From Clostridium ihumii AP5 (GTDB lineage: Bacteria; Bacillota; Clostridia; Clostridiales; Clostridiaceae): a stretch of 64,000 nucleotides of DNA. Position 1 is the first letter of the stretch; every line of letters begins with the position of its first letter. The notes below the pieces were generated by a model, which worked only from the letters and a program-made list of their open reading frames with translations, had not been told where the DNA came from and did not search any database. The DNA is taken from the NCBI RefSeq assembly GCF_000612845.1, contig NZ_CCAT010000085.1:1-64000 (forward strand). Direction: 5' to 3'. Both the position numbers and the translations under genes were made by a program. Shown piece after piece: positions 63,326-64,000 of this stretch.

Positions 63326-64000
63326 TCATATATACAACAAAACATCCACTATTATGTAGCTTTTTTCCTCTTCTATAGTTAACATCCCATCATATTTTTC
63401 TACAATTTTCTCTACATTAGATAACCCTATACCATGCATTTTTTTATCATTTTTACTTGTAATTATTTTTCCATTTTGCTTCTTTATTACACCGTTATAA
63501 TTATTCTTTATACTTATATATAAAACTCCTTTATCATATTGAATAAAAATATCCAATTCTCTATTTTTACATTTTTCTAAAGCTTCAATGGAATTTTTTA
63601 GTAAATTACCTAGTATAATATTCATATCAAATTTGTCTAGTTTTATATCCTCTGGAATACAAACTTTCACCTTAATATTATCTGTTATTTTTTTTGCTTC
63701 TAAAATCATATAATTCAATATTATATCTATAGCATTATTTCCAGTATTCACGTATTCATCTGGATTTTTTATAAATTCATCCATTGTATTCAAATATTCT
63801 ACTATTTCTTTAACATTATTTTTTTTAGCCATATCCATAAGTTGTAATAAGTGATGTTTTATATCGTGCTTTAATGATTTTATATTATTTTGTGATTTTT
63901 CTATAATTTTTAATTGATTATCATAACTATGTAATTGACGCTCTAATAAATCTTTAGAATACTTTTCTTCATATGATTTTATAATAGAATCATATAGATA
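63326..64000 (-). CDS. agrC: AgrC-like histidine kinase, N-terminus beyond the window
   Basis: At least 224 C-terminal residues; the frame is open to base 64000. It carries the H-box SLKHDIKHHLLQL, the N-box LLKNSIEALEKC and the G-box HGIGLSNVEKIVEKY of the AgrC (HPK10) family. The membrane sensor portion must lie to the right. Placed 126 bp before agrD on the same strand, so it is the likely receptor for the peptide. Confidence 0.85.
   Translation of the reverse strand, partial: YLYDSIIKSYEEKYSKDLLERQLHSYDNQLKIIEKSQNNIKSLKHDIKHHLLQLMDMAKKNNVKEIVEYLNTMDEFIKNPDEYVNTGNNAIDIILNYMILEAKKITDNIKVKVCIPEDIKLDKFDMNIILGNLLKNSIEALEKCKNRELDIFIQYDKGVLYISIKNNYNGVIKKQNGKIITSKNDKKMHGIGLSNVEKIVEKYDGMLTIEEEKSYIIVDVLLYI

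Noticed and set aside
1-64000. tRNA, rRNA or complete insertion sequence
   Set aside because: No cloverleaf-like GC-rich segment, rRNA signature or intact transposase was seen by eye; a tRNAscan or Infernal run would be decisive.

Overview
The window reads as a piece of chromosome from a low-GC, spore-forming, anaerobic Firmicute, most likely Clostridium sensu stricto. The reasons are the very AT-rich sequence, strong AGGAGG-type ribosome binding sites, Csp-like subtilisin proteases of the kind used in spore germination, clostridial radical-SAM and DUF2284 proteins, a CitX/CitG fusion, an Hsp20 gene with a CtsR site, and agr-type quorum-sensing genes. I do not assign a species. Most genes lie on the minus strand. 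No rRNA, tRNA, complete insertion sequence, prophage or CRISPR array was seen.

Layout. 0-7 kb: partial folA, a MATE exporter, an AraC/GH39-like regulator, a small membrane protein, and a radical-SAM plus DUF4130 DNA-metabolism pair. 7-14 kb: a c-di-GMP phosphodiesterase with a decayed GGDEF domain, a 32-residue lysine-rich peptide gene, a MATE exporter with its own MerR-type promoter, its likely MerR regulator, and murJ. 14-24 kb: YhhN, ArsC-like, zinc-ribbon, YiiX-like and TerB-like proteins, a duplicated-domain lipoprotein, an AgrC/AgrA-like pair, citXG, hsp20 and an azoreductase. 24-33 kb: a cobalamin-riboswitch operon btuF-btuC-btuD-cobN and a 2,4-diaminopentanoate dehydrogenase-like gene. 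33-42 kb: an FAD oxidoreductase, a CBM48-like protein paired with a long amphipathic repeat protein, two overlapping S8 proteases, a methyltransferase and an HD hydrolase. 42-52.5 kb: a zinc-homeostasis island (znuA with a Zur-like operator, a Fur-family regulator, a COG0523 GTPase, a COG0523-permease fusion and a TIGR03943 protein), a chemoreceptor and a DUF2284 protein, flanked by two arrays of tandem micro-genes. 52.5-64 kb: psd/pssA, a GNAT-AKR-MerR block, an OmpR-type two-component operon with two exported proteins, and an agr locus cut by the window end.

The strongest candidate for an undescribed system is a family of seven paralogous 24-25-residue peptides. They sit in two tandem arrays, three copies at 42.76-43.06 kb and four at 52.00-52.39 kb. 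Each copy has its own AGGAGG site, and all share the C-terminal motif GIFVDA[RK][MI]LLD. Both arrays have the same promoter layout: a TATAAT box, a weak -35, and upstream ATTACA-type direct repeats exactly 22 bp apart. That period is typical of LytTR (AgrA/VirR-type) response-regulator sites. The window also holds an agrD-agrB-histidine kinase locus and a separate AgrC/AgrA-like pair. An agr- or LytTR-controlled, phenol-soluble-modulin-like peptide system is therefore a reasonable, untested hypothesis. A second peptide of interest is the 32-residue cationic one at 9.64 kb (18 lysines, predicted amphipathic helix).

The intergenic DNA also carries an undescribed MITE-like repeat of about 340 bp, with roughly 16-bp imperfect terminal inverted repeats (TATAGGGTTCCAAGTT type). 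About eight copies or fragments are present, often placed directly upstream of genes.
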